Below are positions 1-11,400 of a stretch of 64,000 nt of DNA, in pieces. Position 1 is the stretch's first letter; each line of letters opens with the position of its first letter. Source of the DNA: Achatina immaculata (Eukaryota > Mollusca > Gastropoda > Stylommatophora > Achatinidae); NCBI GenBank assembly GCA_009760885.1, contig CM019701.1, positions 36,904,697 through 36,968,696 on the forward strand, written 5' to 3'. The notes under the pieces were generated by a model. The model did not search any database, had not been told where the DNA came from, and saw only the letters and a program-made list of their open reading frames with translations. The position numbers and the translations under genes were made by a program.

Positions 1-388
1 CTTGAAGTATGAAGACGGAAATCGAAGCCGTCACTGCTGCGATCGCTTGGGTAGTTGAACAGCAAAAGCACAAACACTGTGGTGTCATGGTGACAGATTC
101 TCAAAGCATGCTCAACAAAGGCATGTTTCCTAGGAAGTGGACCAACCTTCTCTCACACTCTCACTTTGTAGGCATGACATGTATCTACTGTCTTGGGCAT
201 ACAGGAGTGCCTAATAATGCACGGGCCGACCGGTTGCCTGGAAAGGTCCTCAAGCAGTGTGTGTGCTGAAACGACAAAACGGACATCTAGAAGGCTGTTA
301 CAGTCAAATTGTGTGGGGAGGAAGTGTTGAAATTGTCAGAAATTGTCAAAAGAAGTGTTGAAATCAATCAATCAATCAATCAATCAAA
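1..388 (+). mobile_element. LINE E 3' fragment: RNase H end with AATC-repeat tail
   Basis: The frame from 9 to 269 reads as the middle and end of a retrotransposon RNase H domain: an acidic EIEAVTAAIAW segment, then VTDSQSML with the catalytic Asp, then CLGHTGVPNNARADRL, which resembles the usual HxGxxGNExAD end. It is 5'-truncated by the window edge, and is followed by a (AATC)n tail at about 362-388, the type of short-repeat tail left by LINE insertion. A close relative lies at 40620-40900, with the same order of flanking sequence, so this copy probably belongs to the duplicated 3' flank of the acyl-CoA synthetase gene. The exact LINE clade is not resolved. Confidence 0.7.
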
Positions 389-389
389 C

Positions 390-690
390 AATCAGTCAAA
401 TCATGTTTCGCTACGTCAAGTAGCACCCCAAATTCCTTCATTGTTGACAATGACACTAATTCAGTTTCAGTAGTTTTTTTTAGCCAACCGTCTTGTACTA
501 CTGATGATGCCAACATGGAATCCCCTTCTTCCACAACTTCTGCCAAGACATATTTGTATTTACCGGCTCTTTTATTTGCCGTGAACACTATGGGGCCTTG
601 CTAAAAAAGGAATAGCATTCGATAGGTCTGAGACGTGTGATGGGGTACGAGGCGCTGTTACTTTAAAGATTTACCTTGAGGTTCTCTGAT
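390..690 (-). repeat. Duplicated flank segment with a decayed minus-strand frame
   Basis: This segment matches about 42745-43340, where a SINE interrupts it. The minus strand has an open 70-codon stretch (376-588) with the phrase VVEEGDS followed by QDGWLKK. The other copy preserves similar words with indels, so it looks like an old coding relic rather than a gene. I do not recognise the protein. It follows a LINE E fragment in both places, which supports one ancestral arrangement duplicated with the gene. Confidence 0.5.
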
Positions 691-704
691 CACGCTTATG
701 GACT

Positions 705-2085
705 AATTGATTGATTGATCTTTATTTCAAAAGGGTTAAGAATTGGATACGCAGGCCTGTCTGACATTCTGCCCTTTATCATACATCTTTCACTCTGTTC
801 CAGACATTCTACAAAAATGCTGTTCATGTAACAAACATAATTAACGCTGAAGCTGAGAGACATAAAATAAAATATAACATTTACATTTCGCTCTTATCCA
901 TTCACTCAGTACAGAAGTAACTAGATACATATATAAATGACTGTCTACTAAACAAATATTTCAGGACTATTCAGAATACACAATTAACTGTATTAGGTGT
1001 CTGTAAGAGGAGTTTATAATAACTTTTAAGTTTTATGATTCATGGAGGCATGTAGTCGACATCTAATAGATACTGGAAAGTTTGTAGTTGTAGGAAGGAG
1101 TATAATTTATATATTTTTTTTTTACAGGAGTAGATGGTATTCCAAAGATGAGCAGCAGAATAACTAAAGCTTTTCTTGTAAATATCAAGTCTAGGTTTTG
1201 GAAGACATATGTTGTTCAAGCATTGGCTGCACTTTGGGCTAAATTTAAAGAGGTTCCATAGATAAGGCGGGGCATGCCGTGAAAGAATTTGATGTACTAA
1301 CTCGGCTTTGTTGAAGAGGAACCTGTTCTTAAAAGGCAGTATTTTGATACGTTTGTGCTGGTTAGTTGTTTGTGCTTGATCTTTGCCACTAATAAGCTTT
1401 ACTGCTCGCTTTTGGAGTGAGCAAAGCCTCTTTGTATTTGACACTGAGCAACCATCCCATATTGTTGAACAATAGTCTAAATGTGTTTGCATATGTGATA
1501 TGTAGTATGTCTTCCCTGTGTCTTGATCGAGGAAGTGCTTAATTTTGGCTAACTAGTATGGTTTTTGTGCGATGAGTTTTGTTACACCTTGAACATGAGA
1601 GTTCCAGGTCAGATGCTGATCAATAGTAAGACCTAGTGTTTTGTGCTCGCTAACGTTTTCTATCTGTGATGTTTCCGTGCTGAGCCGAAGTGTTGTTTTT
1701 GTTGCGTTTTGTAGTTTCTGTTTTGTTGTTATGAGCATTGATTTTATTTTATCAGTATTTATAATCATGCCATTGTTTTTGCTCCATCTAATTAAATTGT
1801 ATAACTCGACCTGAAGAGTTGATTCCAGATTAATATTTTCGTAGTCACTGGTTTAGACTGTGCAATCATCGACAAAAAGGGCACAAGAAGAATGTTTAAG
1901 ATGAAGTGGAAGATCATTGATATAGATAGCAAAGAGCAACGGGCCTAGAATAGAACCTTGCTGAACACCAGTGTCAATTATAGCAGAATTTGACAGAGAA
2001 TTGTTGAAGAATATTACTTGTTGTCAGTCTGAAAGATATGATGCAATTAATTTTATTAGGTCAGGGTACAATTGACTTGGTCAGA
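705..2085 (-). mobile_element. LINE relic of the Jockey/CR1/L2 type (RT C-terminal half)
   Basis: Minus-strand reading from about 2085 gives a reverse-transcriptase stretch with [13 protein letters not shown] (motif B region) and LFVDDC in place of the usual YADD. A 71-codon frame (1768-1553) and a 150-codon frame (1492-1040) follow. The second has the HLDYCSTIWDGC and LQKRAVKLISG phrases typical of the region after the RT in this superfamily. No RNase H follows. The 3' end has AATAAA and an (ATCA)-type tail at 705-722. Several stops and shifts break the frame and the 5' part is missing, so the copy is inactive. Confidence 0.75.
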
Positions 2086-2109
2086 CTAAACGGCAGTAAG
2101 TATATTTTT

Positions 2110-2770
2110 TCAGCAACTTAATTCAGTACTAACTATAAAAGATGAAAAGACAAACAAAAATATAGGTATTTTCTAGAAAGTTTCACTCAAGTTTTGATTG
2201 TCTACACAGTTTTTATTAGTTCAGTTCTATACTGGAGTAAAAACAACGGAAATAATTAAACAGTGAGGAATTTCAATAATATTATGATTTATTTGAATTA
2301 AGAATAGAATTTAATGCACTTAGATTTTTAAGAAAATCAAATATATTATATCTTATCTTTAAAAAATAGTATTGGATGAAATGAATATAAGGATACGAAA
2401 TGTTCTCGTCAATGTAAACCTTACTAAACTATGTATAAGCGTGATATTCGTATATTCATAATTTAGAGATTAAAATATCAAGAAGAAAAGAAAAGAAAGA
2501 TTTACTGGGAGTAATATAAATACTTATTGGCAGTTTAAAGAGTATAATAACTTTAGTTTATTACACTATCTTAAAAATTGCTGTGCAAAAATATCTTCAC
2601 TATAATTAACAAGGGTTATTTGAAGAATTTGATTTATCAAGAACTCATACTTGAATGTGTTAAAAATATAATACAAAATGTTAAAAATATAATATAACAC
2701 AAAGTGTTAAAAATATAATATAAACTAAATTATCAGGTTTTTCTTTCTTTGAACATTATAGGATTTCAGA
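2110..2770. repeat. AT-rich 3' flank of paralogue 1, duplicated at 44.07-44.64 kb
   Basis: No gene is visible here. The sequence aligns by eye with 44070-44640 downstream of paralogue 2, with shared words such as TTCTAGAAAGTTTCA and similar spacing. This shows that the duplication of the acyl-CoA synthetase locus extends well past the stop codon. Short ATATAATA-type repeats sit at 2660-2725. Confidence 0.6.
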
Positions 2771-2772
2771 TA

Positions 2773-4091
2773 CGAGGGGAAGTCACTAAGTAACTCGCAA
2801 ATGCCTGTTACAAAAAACTAAATGCGACAATAATTTGAAAACTTTTAATTTTTGAATCTACATTATTCCCTTATTTCTCGACGTAATCGCCACCAACATT
2901 GATACATTTGTCCCATCGTGTAATCAGCGATGCAATACCCATGGCGTAAAAATGGGAGTCCGATTTCTGAACCATTTTTTTACTTCTGTTTCCACCTCTT
3001 TGTCACTCGAGAATCTTCTCCCGCCAATGGACCAAACAGGTGAAAATCACTTGGAGCTAAGTCAGGACTATATGGTGGATGTTCAAGAACTTCCCAACCC
3101 AACTGGCTAATTTTCTCTTGGGTTAACCGAACCGTATGTGGTCTGGCATTGCCATGAAGGAGAAGCACACCTCGAGTCAGCAGATCAGGACGTTTTATTC
3201 GAATTGCATCCCTTAGCATCGACAGACCTTCACAGTACGATACAGAATTCACACTGTCACCATACTTCTGGAACTTAGTTAACAACATTCGTTGATAATC
3301 CCAGAACACTGGCAGCATAACCTTCCCCTGCAAAAGGCGTAATCTCTAATTTTTTTCCGTATGGCGATGATGGGTGTTTCCACTGCATTGAGGCACGTTT
3401 TAATTCGGATTGGTAATGGTGCACCCAAGGTTCGTCTCTAGTAATAATCCTTTGGAGCATGTCTTCACCTTCATATGCTTAATGACAGAAATGTTGCAAT
3501 GACAAACCAAATCAGTTCATTTTGTGTTCATCATTCAGATCACTAGGTACCCAACGTGAGCAAAATTTCCGAAAATTCAATTGCTCATGCATTATTCTGT
3601 AGGGTAAGCCATGTGAACATCCGACTGCACTTGCTACACTGTCTATCATTACTCGTCTATCAGCTCTGATAATCTCATTCACACGTTGCACAGTCGCTTC
3701 TGTTACAATATGAACAGGACGGCCAAATTGGACTTTGTCAATAATTTCGGTGCGTCCCTGAGAAAATTATTTTACCCAGTTATAGACCGCTTTACGTGAT
3801 AAACACTTTTCAGCATAAACTGTAATCATTTCCTTATGAATGTCCTCAACTGAATGTCCTTTAGCCCACAAAAATCGCACTACACTTCTCTGTTCTTCTT
3901 TGGTACACAGTAACAGTTTGGTAGCCATTTTGTTATTGCTTTGCGCATGCGCATGTAACTCCCAGCGCTCCCTACATACAACTATTATAAAGTTGGATGA
4001 TGGTACTATCTAAGGATATATTTAAATACTACCTGATAACTGCCGTTGATAAAATATTTCAATTTACGAGTTACTTAGTGACTTCCCCTCG
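2773..4091 (-). mobile_element. Mariner transposon 1, 1.3 kb, TIRs and TA target site
   Basis: The ends are inverted repeats of about 30 bp: 25 identical bases starting CGAGGGGAAGTCACTAAG, one mismatch, then four matches. They are flanked by TA on both sides. The length of 1319 bp is usual for mariner. The downstream flank of paralogue 2 near 44600 reads straight through the homologous position without the element, so it serves as an empty site. The transposase lies on the minus strand and is broken. Confidence 0.93.
2980..3928 (-). pseudogene. Mariner 1 transposase, inactive
   Basis: The reading starts at an ATG at 3926-3928 with an N-terminal helix-turn-helix region, then passes in-frame stops near 3765 and 3515 and a shift. 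The C-terminal half reads TRDEPWVHHY (first catalytic Asp), then LLHGNARPHT, then YSPDLAPSDFHLF (third Asp). The spacing of 34 residues between the second and third positions fits the DD34D mariner class. The second position is Gly where the family has Asp, so the catalytic triad is lost even apart from the stops. The name of the mariner subfamily cannot be given from this alone. Confidence 0.88.
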
Positions 4092-4242
4092 TATAACTAG
4101 TTGTGTTTCGTTCATTAGATTTTAGTTTCGAATAGGACTGCACTCATTAACGGTAATGAGTAATAATGTCAAATTAACATGAGAACTGAACACTTTATTT
4201 TAGACTGGAAGTAAACAAAGGTAAATAGTGTTCAGTTTATCA
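4026..4242. repeat. 217-bp direct repeat, left copy
   Basis: It contains the last 66 bp of mariner 1 including its right TIR, and about 150 bp of 3' flank of paralogue 1 up to the poly(A) region. An almost identical 217-bp copy lies at 5163-5379 with only a few mismatches, some of them inside the TIR. The two copies bracket the final exon. Confidence 0.9.
4194..4199 (-). promoter_or_regulatory. Candidate poly(A) signal of paralogue 1
   Basis: Minus-strand AATAAA about 113 bases after the stop codon at 4312. A second AATAAA overlaps the stop codon itself (4310-4315), but is probably too close to be the main signal. The downstream site is changed in paralogue 2, where another AATAAA at 45863-45868 sits about 77 bases past the stop. 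Confidence 0.5.
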
Positions 4243-4311
4243 GTTTATCAGATGTAATATTCACAACGGTGCTGGTTCGTAAAACTTGAAATAAGTTCTC
4301 AGATCTGTACT

Positions 4312-4401
4312 TTATTTAACGCCAAATCTCTCTTCAGCCATTTTAAGTAAAGCCTGCTTGTCCGTCTTGCCTGTTGCAGTTTCAGGAAAAGTTTCAAGAA
4401 C
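4312..4401 (-). CDS. Paralogue 1 exon 9, A10 catalytic lysine and stop
   Basis: 90 nt: ETFPETATGKTDKQALLKMA, ending RFGVK and TAA at 4314-4312. GKTDK is the A10 motif; its Lys (residue 543) is needed for adenylation in studied ANL enzymes. Acceptor TTACAG|GTTCTT. The exon lies between two 217-bp direct repeats. Confidence 0.92.
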   Translation of the reverse strand, partial: VLETFPETATGKTDKQALLKMAEERFGVK

Positions 4402-5394
4402 CTGTAAGTTGCAATTTATGAATTATTAGTGTTGCATTCATAAGATTCATTTTAAATAAAATATGACAGGTATAGATTTATACTTACTGTGTGTTAATAT
4501 GCCAGGCTGAGCAACAAACAGAAACTACAGTTAAAAATATTAAATTTTCGTCTTTAGATACATAGTTTGTTATATCCCAAACATGAAACAAACCTCTTCA
4601 GCACAAGAGAATGTAAAAACTAACAGAATAAAAAAGGTTCTTTTGAGTGGTCGATGTTCATCCCGTAGCTCCCAATATCAGCTCGTGAGACGATGGCATG
4701 GCCATCACGAAATAGTCATTAACTCGAATGTTGAGTATAATAAGGGGAACCTTTCCCAGAGTGGAGACATGAAGTGATCTTCTTAGCAGCTATTCCAGTC
4801 ATGTGGAGTACGCTAATCAACACCCAACATATGAAATTAAGTAAGAGTAGCAACTTTATTTTAGGAGCATAGCACAAAGAAAAGGCTGGGTCTTGATCAA
4901 CTCTTACTCGCTGGCATTAATAATTTCATCGTCCTTTTATCATCAACTTTCCCTTTAGTATCGATATGCAGAAACGAAAACGAACCAGTAGCTAAAAATT
5001 GTTTTAACTACGTAGGCACAGAGGCGTTGCACCTGAAAACTATTACGAAACAAGGAAAGAAGTAATAAAATAAGATAGTCTTATTTGTCAAACTGTAGAC
5101 TGAACTATAGGATTATAATATTTGACTCTTTAGATGTTTACATCACAAATCCAATAAAAGCTATACTACCTGATAACTGCCGTTGATAAAATATTTCAAT
5201 TTGCAAGTTACTTAGTGACTTCCCCTCGTATAACTAGTTGTGTTTCGTTCATTAGATTTTAGTTTCGAATAGGACTGCACTCATTAACGGTAATGAGTAA
5301 TAATGTCAAATTAACATGAGAACTGAACACTTTATTTTAGACTGGGAGTAAACAAAGGTAAATGGTGTTCAGTTTATCATATATATATAGCTTA

Positions 5395-5426
<32 letters not shown>

Positions 5427-8400
5427 TATATGTGTGTGTGTGGTTTGAGGCGGAAGGAAGGGGGGGGGGGGTTGAACCCTGTAGAAATGATTAACTTGAG
5501 ACTGAGAGACGCTGATGCAGAACACGTGGTTGCCGTTGTGATGGCGATGAGTGGCTGTGACTCCGGCTTTGTAGACGGGACGGATGACAAGACAGGGACT
5601 GACGACTTGTGACTTCTAGAAGCTGAGGATTTTGACCTAATTTGGCGTACCAGATGAACTCAGGTATGTAACCTTTTGCTCCTACTCGTTTAACAGTTCA
5701 AAGGAGACTCATTTCTTCATGCACGCCACCAGAGAAAAAAGAGATCCAGATGATCGCTGCCAGATGCAACATACAAGGGGTGACTGATAAGTTCTCGGCA
5801 TAAGGTACAACGGATTATTTGTGGACAACCTTTTTGAGTTATTTCTCAACATAGTCCCCTTACAAGTTTATGCGATCTGGAGCATACGGATCCCTTCTTT
5901 GTAAAAATCAGCATCTTTTCCATAGTAGAAAGTAGTCTACGGTATGAATGACATCATCATCTGAAGCAAATCTGCAACCACTGAGCTCCTTTTGAGTCTG
6001 GTAAACAGATAATAGTCGGAAGGGGCCAAATCTGGGGAATAAGGAGGGTGTTTAAGAAGCTGGAAGCCGCATTCATGAATGGCAGCCATTACCACCGCCG
6101 ACTTGTGAACTGGAGCATTGTCTTGCTGAAAGATGACTCCTCTGGTCAAATTCCCTCGACGCTTTTTCTTCAGTTTGACCCACAATTGCTTCACAAGATT
6201 ACCGTAATATGCCCATGTGACCGTTCTGCCCTTTTGAAGATAGTCTACTAATAGCACACTTTATGAATCTGAAAGATGGAAGCCATCACTTTGCCTGCAG
6301 AGAGAACCACCCTTGCTTTCTCTGAAGGTAGGAATGCATGATGTTTCCATTGCTTTGACTGCTCTTTGATTTCTGGTTGAAAATGATGAACACATGCCTC
6401 ATCCATAGTCACAAATTGCTGAAGAAACTTTTCAGGATCTGCAGAAATATGGCCAAGATTGTCTCTTGACATGTTGAGACGCTGTCGTTTGTGATCAGCT
6501 CCAAGAAGTTTCGGAACCCATCTAGCAGAGACCTTTGTCATTTGAAGAATCATTGTGAATAATGACATGAATACGTTCCTGGGAGATGCCCAACTCAGTA
6601 GCAATGTACCGCTCAGTTAGTCGTCGATCCCTCATTATCATGTAATGGATTCTGCTGGTGGTTTCATCGGTGGTTACCGTTCTTGGTCTTCTTGGATGGG
6701 GATCATCTTCCATACTTTCCCTTCCATGTTTGAATTGAGCTGGCCATTTCTTCACTGTGCTGTAAGAAGGGGCACTCTCCCCTAGTGTCTCTGCCATATT
6801 CTCATGGATCTCCTTCGATGATAAGCCCTTGATGCAGAGGTAGCGAATGAATGCTCGATGAGAAATTTTATCCAGTATCTCAATTTCTGCCACCCCTTAC
6901 CACTTCAGTAGCCTGTAAAAAAATTGGTTGCAGTTAATATATTGAAACTTGGTGTTTAATCTTACATTAACCTAATCTACAAATGCACCTAATATCAACT
7001 GTGTGGTTCAAGTATATGTACCGTATGCCGAGAACGTATCAATCAAATCTCGTAGATTATTGTGATTTTACACAGACCTGCCCGCAGTTTACCCAGAAAC
7101 TCTTGGTGTGACACAGGAGACTACTGTCAATAATTCTGTATCATTCCCAATATAAACGGGTTTATCTTTTCCTCGTTTTAATTATCTCTTTTTCCAGACA
7201 AAACTAAACATTATCTCCTCATAAAACGAAACATTATCCCCTCAACAAAATATAATCTCAGCATAAAGCCAGATATCCAGGACAGGTAACTGCGAGATAC
7301 CCCCAGTGGGATGTCTTCTTTTAGTGGAGTTCGATTCTACATTTTGTTTACCAGGCGCTAAGCCTGGGACGCGTGGCTGTTGGCCTCAGATCAGGCCTCG
7401 TATCTTGTCGCTTTACTATTATATAAAATTTACCATGTAATACTTGGGTACTGGAGTCAGCTCGCTTGACAGATCGGCGAGGAAAATACTTTCACAAAAC
7501 TTCCTCAGCTTTTCCTCTGTGAGATTACTTCCGCTGACAGGTGTGACGCATGCGCAGATCTCGTGAAACAGCACTGGGTCAGACACCTTTAGGAATAAAA
7601 GGAAAACATTTCTAAAACAAATTCTTGGAAGGAAAAGAAGTAGTTCTGTGGCAGATTTTAACAGAATACACAAAATCTTGAGTTTCAGCATTTAATAACG
7701 AAATTTGTGAATAATAATAAAAAAAAAACTTTACAGGGTTGTCTTAAAGTTTTACACGCTCAAAGACAATGGCAACTGTTGCATTTTATGGTATATATGC
7801 ATTCAGTTATTTTAATCATTTCTGTTGTATTTGAATTTTACATCTGCTTCTCGGAATCTATTCTTAATCATTACGTGGATAATCTGATTTGTATTTTTTT
7901 CTTTTCTTTTTTTTTGATTGTTGTTGTTGTTATCTGAATACGTTTCTTTTGCATTATTTATATTGCATATAATGAACTGCTTCACTGTGCAAACAACTGT
8001 CAGTGTAGCAATACTTCTATTTTTTCTGATTTGTCTGTAATGTTTAACTTTAAAATTTTTAAAAGAAAATGTATTAATTAGAAATAGCGACATTAATCAT
8101 AGCTTTGTCCTGTGCAAAAAAAGGCTGTGGAATAATCTGTACAAAATTTTCCACATTGATTTTAAATTTTTTTCGGTAAATGATATTTGCAAACTTTGAA
8201 AAGCACATTTTTGTCACTTTGGGGATAAAGAAAACATATATAAATCTGCTAATCATCGGTTATTTTCCCTGTGTAATAAAATCATCAGATTCTTATGAAT
8301 TTATGATGAGTATTGTCCGTGTCTCGATTTGTGTAATAAATACCAGTAATGTGGTTATCAAACTTACATTTGTATATTTATTTACTTTGAGAAGGCAAAA

Positions 8401-11400
8401 GGGAACTACTACTTATTCTTTTTCGTTTGCTTCTACCACCAGGACCGCCCCGTTATCCTACTGAATTTATTCCTGTGGTCCTCCTGTGGTCCCTGACAGG
8501 ATAACAAGAGATCCCCGTGAGGACCACAAGAGGTTCAGAGTATCGCAGGGCTTTAGCCTGTATTCTCAGTGGGTCTCAGAAGCGGGATTGCGTGACACCG
8601 TGGTTTTCGTTGCATCAGTTTAATTCAGAGTTGAACTTTCTCACCGGAAAACCTCGACGTGGCTTGGATATCACTATATCCCCGCCGGGTGAGAGGTGGT
8701 TGCCCATCCAGTCTAGAGTTGGACTTTCTCACTGGAAAACCTCGATGTTTTTTTTGGATATCTGTATATCCCCGGCAGGTAAGAGATGGTTGCCCATCCA
8801 GTCCAGCGTTGGACTTTCTCACCGGAAAACCTCAGAATAATTAGGATACGCACATATCCCCGTCGGTGAGAGGTGGTTGCCTATCTAGACTGCATTGGTC
8901 CAGTGTCTCCGACTTCAGCATTTTGTGGTCTTGGCAGCTACCCTTCCTAGCTGTGACCAGGACGGAGCTTTTGTCGAGGAGGACGAATCCTCGGTATTAG
9001 TGAATTTCACCCCTGGGTTAAGCCGGTTTAGGCATATTGGCCAAGTTTGGGTGTATATAGGACATGGTCGCCCTCTAGAGCTGAGGTACCGTGATTTGAG
9101 TAGTCCCGACCTCGAGACTACTGATTATTTCACTTAATCCTTTCCTTCACTTTTTCCACGGCGGCGCCGCGAGGCAACCATAATCGCATTTTTCTTCATT
9201 GGCCGATAGGAGTTTCACCCCATGTGCGGCAGCTGAAGAATCTCGCCAGCGGCAGGCAAAAGGAAACAAATATTTCTTGTATAAATTTAAGAATCTTGGT
9301 GACTGTCACAATGAATGTGGAAAAATTAAAGTTTAATGTATATTAACAAAATTTCTGATAAGTGGAAATTAAGAGATTATAATGGTGCATTTGTTTGATC
9401 ATAAGACAGAGTCAGTCTGAACTCTGTATGTAATTAGTGTAACTTTCTTATGTTATTTCATGTCCCATTAAATCTGATTTTAAGAATTGTGTATACTTTA
9501 TTAACGTGACTAATTATTTTTTTATTCTTTATTTGACTACAAAGATTCTTAACGTATAATATATATATATACATTTTTGCTTCTCTAGTAGTGACATTTC
9601 GAAAGAATTAATATTCGTAAATTATTTTCTACCGACAAAAGCAAGTCACGTGGTTCGTGGTCTTTGATATTCGACATTTCGTTATTTGTTTTATTTTGTA
9701 CGGGGCAGGCTAATTTTTAAAAAGAGAAACAGCATTCGTTTGTAATACGAAGATTATTCCTGTACAGAAAAATCACGCTGTTTCAGTTTTGGAAAGTATA
9801 GTTTGCTGTTATGTAGTTCATTCATTGATCGATCGAAAAAGTGATGCGATTTATAAATCATTAAAGAACAGTTTCCTTAACTTTGAAGTGAGAATCTGTG
9901 GTTCAGTGGCACAATACCTCTTGGCCATGGCTGTAACTCTATTTCTAATCTCAGTTTTCTGTCTTTATCAAGTTCACATTGAACCTGTCTTCTTACGTTA
10001 TTCATCTGCTCATGTGCATTTTATTGCCAAGCTTTAGAAAGAGCCGGATTATCATTTATAAAGATGGTGTACTGAGGCTACACCAGCTGGACTTTAATCA
10101 CCGGCCTCGCATTGTGAGAGAGGGCACCAACCACAATACCTCTCAGATTCACATAGAATAGGAAACATAAGAATAAATCTCATTCTAACTGAGAGAGTGC
10201 ACAAACAAACAGTAGGCAATGTTAGCACTCACAGGCAAAACAGCTGCCTCGGCTACATCGGGGTGTTCTATAATCTTTGCTTCCAGCCACGATGGGTACA
10301 GAACAGCTGAACCATAAATAATGGTATCCTTGTTCCTGCCTATCACAAAGAGATTCCCATTCTCGTCTTGGTAACCTACGTCTTCTGTGCTGAACCAGCC
10401 GTCTTTGGTAAAACTTTTGGCATTATTTGGGTCTGGATTTTCCACACGGTTAAAATAACTTTTCAGGACACAAGCACCTGGAGATGAAGAAAAACGGTTA
10501 AGAAATGGACTCTGGTGTATTATGATATTAAGGAATATATTTTCAGTCAAATAAGACACAGTTGTCTTCTTGTTTTTGAAATGTCTCGTGTTATAAGATA
10601 AGTTACAGTTCCTAAGTTTAACATACTACATAACGAGAACGTTTATTGAGCAGAAACGACCGATTACAGTTTAGTAGTCTAGACAACTATAGAATTTGTT
10701 CAATCTTTAAGTGAATACCTTTATCACAAAGGGCTGTAATTTATAATGAGCACTGGTAACTTACATTTATACACAGATATATAAGTATAGAAGGTTTTGA
10801 GCCAAACAAGACGGACTCAGTACATTTCAACACAAGGACTCTGTGTAGCACACACAATATTCAGGCAAAACTAAACCTTTCGCCACAAAACTCATTTCTC
10901 CTTCCCTAGACTGATGTTACTGTGAGTGTAGAGCAGTTCACTACTGACGTAAACATTAAACAAAAACACATCGACACACAGACTTTAATAGTGTACAGGC
11001 TTGGCTGTCATAAGTTGAATCGTTATGGTATAACTATAGTATATTATACCTATTACAATGCTAGAGTATTTATTTATAGACACATTGTCTGTTTCAAGCA
11101 CCTTTGACATGGACTGTTCCAAACTGTCCCGGCTTGCAGATTTCTCCATTATCATCAACAATTCTGAGCTGTACTCCGTTCATTATTTCTCCACAGAAAA
11201 AGTCCTCTGCATTTTCAACTGAAATTCACAAAGCAGATTTTAATTTTTAACTGATTATCTACTAACCGCTTATTTCTTATAGCCGCTATTTTTTTTTCTT
11301 TTTTCACAGAAATGACTAACAAAGCTACAACATCATAAACTGTTAAAAGCAGTGTAAGCGGAAATAGTTACTATATTCAATGTCGGTTCTGGCGAACACT

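Larger units (their letters stand above)
5480..7400 (+). repeat. Repeat F, unclassified interspersed element, split by mariner 2
   Basis: The parts at about 5520-5690 and 7090-7400 match, in the same order, the reverse complement of 51100-52450 in intron 7 of paralogue 2. Shared landmarks are TTTGTAGACGGGACGG-like, ACTCAGGTRTGTAAC-like and AATTCTGTATCATTCCCAA. Removing mariner 2 joins the two halves. No RT, integrase or transposase motif was seen, so the class is open; a decayed LTR element is possible. Confidence 0.5.
4402..7433 (-). other. Intron 8 of paralogue 1
   Basis: No host exon is seen. From left to right it holds sequence homologous to intron 8 of paralogue 2 (about 4402-5160), the right copy of the 217-bp repeat, a TA/GT microsatellite and poly-G run (5380-5472), and repeat F (about 5480-7400) split by mariner 2. 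Confidence 0.75.
7587..10232 (-). other. Intron 7 of paralogue 1
   Basis: 7590-8390 and 9270-10030 align by eye with intron 7 of paralogue 2 (about 47620-48430 and 50400-51000). Between them is the 0.85-kb insertion at 8403-9253. The 3' part has a decayed tRNA-like SINE (10040-10165). Confidence 0.7.

Noticed and set aside
8633..8890. Hammerhead or other named self-cleaving ribozyme
   Set aside because: The CTGANGA and GAAA cores were not found on either strand; only generic stems are seen.
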